From Sphaerotilus hippei (GTDB lineage Bacteria > Pseudomonadota > Gammaproteobacteria > Burkholderiales > Burkholderiaceae_C): a DNA stretch of 64,000 bases. The notes beneath the pieces are model-generated. The model ran no database searches. It was not told where the DNA came from and worked only from the letters and a program-made list of their open reading frames with translations. Position 1 is the first letter of the stretch. Every line of letters starts with the position of its first letter. Shown piece after piece: positions 61,110 to 64,000 of this stretch. The stretch is taken from contig NZ_QJJS01000007.1 of assembly GCF_003201595.1 (NCBI RefSeq), forward strand, positions 124,001 to 188,000, written 5' to 3'. The position numbers were made by a program, and so were the translations under genes.

Positions 61110-62311
61110 GGTGTGCTCCAGTTCGGCAGGATGGTGTTGACGAGCGGGATCGTCAGGTCCACGGTCTGGTAGCGGTACTGCTGCTCGGTGCTGCTCAGCG
61201 TGCGGGTGTGGGTCAGCGTGCTGCCCAGGTCGGAGAACAGCGTCAGCGAGGCCGGGGCCACCGCCGCGGCCTCCTTGCTGCTGGCCCGCAGGATCAGCCC
61301 GACCCGCAGCGCGACGATGCGCTGCAGGTTGGCGCTGGCCGCCGCCGAGCCGTCGCTCAGCGAGGCGATCGCGTAGGTGCCGGTGGGCGCCTGCCAGCTG
61401 TCGACCCGGCCGTCCCCGCTGGTGTCCACGCCGTAGAGCGCCTGCAGCTCGAAGACGCCGTCGGCGACGGCCTGCGCCGTCGTGCCCGAGCCTTGCAGCA
61501 GGTCGTAGCTGAACAGCGTGTTGTCGTTGCCCACGCCGATCAGCAGCACGCTGGGCGGGTTGTCGCTCGCGTTGCCCAGGCTGAAGATGGCCGCTTCGGT
61601 CGAGTAGTCGGTCAGCGCGCGCGAGTTGATCGTGCTGGCGTGGAAGGTGCCGGCCAGCGCGACGTTGCCGTCGTCGCCCGTGGCGTAGGTGCTGCTGACC
61701 TGCGTCAGCGTGCAGGGCAGGGTGGCGCCGGTGTTGCTGGTCTGGCGATCGGCCAGCAGCAGCAGGTCGTTGGCCCGCAGGCCCACGCCGCTGGTCAGCG
61801 ACAGCGTGGTGCTGGTGGTGATGGCGCTCAGGTTGATCGGCATCTCCGAGCGGCCGCCGGTGCCGGCCGTGACGATCAGCACGTCGGAGGCCTGGCCGGA
61901 CACGCCCGGGGTCGTCTGTCCCGAGGCGATCAGCACCGGCGCGAGCCGGAACACCCCGGCGGTGCCCGGGTTCACGCTGGCGAAGGGTGCCGGCAGCGTG
62001 CCGGTCACCGGCAGGATCTGCGTGCTCGACCGGGACACGTGCAGCGCGCAGCCCAGCGCGAAGCTGCCCTGCATGAAGCCCGAGCCGGCGCTGCGCACCC
62101 AGCGGTCGAGCAGCATCTGCGTGTAGGCGCTCAGCTGGGTGGTGTCGCCACTGGCCATCGTGCGGCGGCGGCTGGCATCGGCCAGGCCCAGCACGCTGAT
62201 CACGGCGGCACTGATGATCAGACCGATCAGCAGGCCCACCATCAGCTCGATCAGGGTCATGCCCCGGGAGGCCGTGCGCGGGGGCCGCAGGCGGGTGGGT
62301 CCGGTGTTCAC
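61106..62311 (-). CDS. pilW: Minor pilin PilW
   Basis: A 401-residue prepilin-like protein. The leader ends TASRG, followed by MTLIELMVGLLIGLIISAAV with Glu at +5. The start is GTG at 62309-62311, overlapping the pilV stop by four bases. Its stop overlaps the pilX start. A longer in-frame reading through pilV and fimT is rejected. Length is in the range of PilW proteins. It joins PilV and PilX in the tip complex. Confidence 0.92.
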   Translation of the reverse strand: MNTGPTRLRPPRTASRGMTLIELMVGLLIGLIISAAVISVLGLADASRRRTMASGDTTQLSAYTQMLLDRWVRSAGSGFMQGSFALGCALHVSRSSTQILPVTGTLPAPFASVNPGTAGVFRLAPVLIASGQTTPGVSGQASDVLIVTAGTGGRSEMPINLSAITTSTTLSLTSGVGLRANDLLLLADRQTSNTGATLPCTLTQVSSTYATGDDGNVALAGTFHASTINSRALTDYSTEAAIFSLGNASDNPPSVLLIGVGNDNTLFSYDLLQGSGTTAQAVADGVFELQALYGVDTSGDGRVDSWQAPTGTYAIASLSDGSAAASANLQRIVALRVGLILRASSKEAAAVAPASLTLFSDLGSTLTHTRTLSSTEQQYRYQTVDLTIPLVNTILPNWSTP

Positions 62312-62733
62312 AGCGCGACCTTGGTGATGTAGCGGAAACTGCCCTCGTTGCTCGGGCGGGCGGGCGGGCGCCAGGTGATGGTGATGCTCACCACGCCGTT
62401 GGCGTCGGGGGTGCCCACCGTCGCGGTCGCGTTGGGCAGGCCGGAGGCCGTGGGGGTCTGCACGCGGGTGGTCCAGGCCGTGATGGTGGCCGCCGGCAGC
62501 GAGGTGGTGCGCGCGGTCCACATCTGGCTGCTCAGCTCGGAGGCCAGCAGCGCGGCGCGGTTGCGGTCCTCGCCATCGACCGCGTACTGGATGGCCCGGG
62601 CGTGCAGCGCGGCCATGCCCAGCACGCCGATGGACAGCAGCAGGAAGGCGATCAGCGCCTCGATCAGCGAGACGCCCCGCTGGTGGCGGCGCGCGCCGGC
62701 CGGCCGGCGTGATGGCGGGGGAGCCAGGGTCAT
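62308..62733 (-). CDS. pilV: Minor pilin PilV
   Basis: A 141-residue prepilin-like protein. A 20-residue basic leader ends HQRG, then VSLIEALIAFLLLSIG with Glu at +5. The overlap with pilW (GTGA) implies coupled translation. It matches PilV, a minor pilin of the priming complex. It follows fimT by 12 bases. Confidence 0.92.
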   Translation of the reverse strand: MTLAPPPSRRPAGARRHQRGVSLIEALIAFLLLSIGVLGMAALHARAIQYAVDGEDRNRAALLASELSSQMWTARTTSLPAATITAWTTRVQTPTASGLPNATATVGTPDANGVVSITITWRPPARPSNEGSFRYITKVAL

Positions 62734-62745
62734 TCCCGTTTTCCT

Positions 62746-63321
62746 TCAGCAGCCGTCCGGGACGGTGCTCGACAGGGTCTTGTCCCGGTTGCACAGACGC
62801 ACCTGGCCGCCGGTGGTGATGGTGATGCGCAGCCTCAGCGTGCCGCCGGTGGCGGTCACGTCGTAGGTCTGGGCGGCGGCGCTGCAGTTGCTGCCCAGCC
62901 CGGTGCTGGTGTTGCTCACCTGGCGGCCGATGCTGTTGAAGCAGACCACGGCCGGCCCGGTCAGGCTGGCCCGCGATCCGGTCGAGATCGTGCTGCCCTG
63001 GACGAAGGCCGTGGCGTCGCTGACGGTCTCGCCGGTGAGCAGGGGCAGGGTCTGCACGTACCAGTTCGGGCCGTTGGCCACCGGCGTGGCCGACACCGCC
63101 GGGGCGGCGCTGGTCAGCACGAAGGCGGCCTGCCGGCCCCGCTGCATCGCGACCGACTGCGCCAGCCGGATGCCGTTGATCAGCTGCTCGGCCATGTTGC
63201 GCACGCGCGCGTTGGCCATCCAGGCGGTCATCTGCGGCGCCGCGGCCACCAGGATCAGCGCGGCCACCGACAGCGTCACCAGCAGCTCGATCAGCGAGAA
63301 GCCGCGGGTCCGGCTCAGCAT
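62746..63321 (-). CDS. fimT: Minor pilin FimT/GspH family
   Basis: A 191-residue prepilin-like protein with leader MLSRTRG then FSLIELLVTLSVAALILV (Glu at +5). The C-terminal domain resembles GspH/FimT, with a cysteine pair (VVCFNS, LCNRD and a terminal cysteine). FimT and FimU are hard to separate without alignment; either fits the first place before pilV. FimT in relatives binds DNA during uptake. It overlaps the preceding pilE-like gene by 7 bases. Confidence 0.88.
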   Translation of the reverse strand: MLSRTRGFSLIELLVTLSVAALILVAAAPQMTAWMANARVRNMAEQLINGIRLAQSVAMQRGRQAAFVLTSAAPAVSATPVANGPNWYVQTLPLLTGETVSDATAFVQGSTISTGSRASLTGPAVVCFNSIGRQVSNTSTGLGSNCSAAAQTYDVTATGGTLRLRITITTGGQVRLCNRDKTLSSTVPDGC

Positions 63322-63791
63322 GTGTCCCCCTTGCGGAACAGCCAGCAGGCCGCGCCGCCCGTGGGCAGGGCCGGCCAGCCGGTCGGCACGGCGGTCGTGC
63401 GCTGGCGGGCGTTCTGGTCGATCGAATAGACCAGGCCGCTGGTCGCGCCGCTGCCGGTGGCGGTGATGGTGTAGGCCGAGGCGGTCGGCGTGGCGCAGAC
63501 CACCGCGAAGGAGCCGACCGTCCGGCTGGTCGTGCAGGGGCCGCCGACATAGGTCCGCTGGCCCAGGATGTACTGCTCCATGCGGTGGCGCCCGTCCGAC
63601 AGCGCCGCCGTGGCATCGGCCGCATGGGCCCGCACGACCTGCTCGCGGTAGGTCGCGTTGGCCACCACCGCCAGGATCGCGACGATCACCACGGCGATCA
63701 TCAGCTCCAGCAGGGTGAAGCCGCCCTGGGCGCTGCGCACGGTGGACGCCGTGGCCGGCGTCCGGGGAAAGAAGGGAGCGGTGCACGCCAT
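63315..63791 (-). CDS. pilE: PilE-like minor pilin
   Basis: A 158-residue prepilin-like protein: leader ending AQGG, then FTLLELMIAVVIVAILAVV with Glu at +5, and a C-terminal domain with cysteines. The ATG at 63789-63791 gives a 24-residue leader, long for type IVa pilins. An in-frame GTG at 63738-63740 gives a 7-residue leader, and a TTG at 63827 a 36-residue leader; none has a good ribosome site. It heads the minor pilin operon. The gene is PilE-like but not clearly the major pilin. Confidence 0.85.
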   Translation of the reverse strand: MACTAPFFPRTPATASTVRSAQGGFTLLELMIAVVIVAILAVVANATYREQVVRAHAADATAALSDGRHRMEQYILGQRTYVGGPCTTSRTVGSFAVVCATPTASAYTITATGSGATSGLVYSIDQNARQRTTAVPTGWPALPTGGAACWLFRKGDTC

Positions 63792-63873
63792 GACCACGCG
63801 ACTATTCACCAGTTGTTCCCGGATCAAACACCCGAGATGTGACGAGATTTCAGCCCTGGTTACATGATTTTAC

Positions 63874-63883
63874 GACCGCGGTC
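63874..63883. promoter_or_regulatory. 10-bp palindrome in the pilus operon upstream region
   Basis: GACCGCGGTC lies between the pilE-like gene and a divergent gene start. On the minus strand it follows TTGACC (a -35-like hexamer); the palindrome may be a regulator site. Confidence 0.3.
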
Positions 63884-63993
63884 AACCCTGGCTCCTGTTC
63901 GTCGAGACTAACACGCACCGATGCCGTTCTTTCAATGCTGGGGGTGGTAACAGCATCGTTAAGATTCTGACCATACCCTGAATGGAGGATCCC

Positions 63994-64000
63994 ATGCCCG
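63994..64000 (+). CDS. Start of a plus-strand gene cut by the window edge
   Basis: An ATG at 63994 is preceded by GGAGG (63984-63988) with a five-base spacing, a strong ribosome site. Only two codons are visible, so the product is unknown. It is divergent from the minor pilin operon. Confidence 0.6.

Noticed and set aside
61106-63625. One long minus-strand frame through pilW, pilV and fimT.
   Set aside because: Only the part after 62311 matches PilW; upstream parts are shadows of pilV and fimT, which have proper prepilin starts.

Overview
The window is about 64 kb of GC-rich chromosomal DNA with dense coding, short intergenic gaps and almost entirely housekeeping content. Gene content points to a betaproteobacterium of the order Burkholderiales, probably near the Leptothrix/Sphaerotilus/Rubrivivax group. 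The pointers are the pyrG-kdsA-eno-ftsB block, a dihydrolipoamide dehydrogenase with a fused lipoyl domain beside aceE-aceF, an orphan Bug-type (TctC) receptor, an Anbu-type proteasome homologue after mutS, and a DUF455 protein beside a gamma carbonic anhydrase. This placement is inference from gene content. I see no rRNA, tRNA, CRISPR array, prophage or intact insertion sequence.

Layout. 1-4.5 kb: end of queG, an AEC permease, a TctC-type receptor, xerD and a general porin with a clear terminator. 4.5-11 kb: a repeat-bearing gap, an amino-acid ABC permease plus lipoprotein receptor (no ATPase nearby), hslO, gamma carbonic anhydrase, DUF455, marC and a membrane acyltransferase. 11-19 kb, nearly all minus strand: a nadR-type kinase with pnuC, then ftsB, eno, kdsA, pyrG, panC, panB. 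18.8-24.4 kb: suhB, mutS, Anbu protease and an alpha/beta hydrolase in one minus-strand series. 24.6-31 kb: trmJ, cysE, mogA, darP, pmbA, a TRAP receptor and a DMT exporter. 31-43.8 kb: a second DMT exporter, quinone oxidoreductase, DUF2189, lspA, an RNase H-like gene, ileS, prlC, a radical SAM protein and folD. 43.9-53.6 kb: a PAS histidine kinase/FixJ-type regulator divergent from the pyruvate dehydrogenase operon aceE-aceF-lpdA. 53.6-64 kb: a minus-strand series from a minor pilin gene through fimT, pilV, pilW, pilX, pilY1, a TonB-like protein, an MBL hydrolase and a GGDEF cyclase. At 63,994 a new plus-strand gene begins.

How the genes connect. Central metabolism (eno, the PDH complex), CTP and Kdo supply (pyrG, kdsA), CoA precursor supply (panB, panC), NAD salvage (pnuC plus kinase), folate (folD), cysteine (cysE) and molybdopterin (mogA) are all represented. 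Translation and RNA functions are ileS, trmJ, queG and darP. The pilus block builds and primes type IV pili, and the cyclase downstream may tie it to c-di-GMP.

The most interesting signals are regulatory or architectural. They are a structured pyrG leader whose Shine-Dalgarno pairs with an upstream arm, a 14-bp palindrome between the divergent suhB and trmJ promoters, and a dyad abutting the acyltransferase start codon. Others are the mutS-coupled Anbu protease, a long disordered tail on SuhB, a CX4CX2C radical SAM cluster motif, a 9-bp minisatellite at marC, and a 13-bp homopolymer before panC. I did not find a convincing new multigene system.
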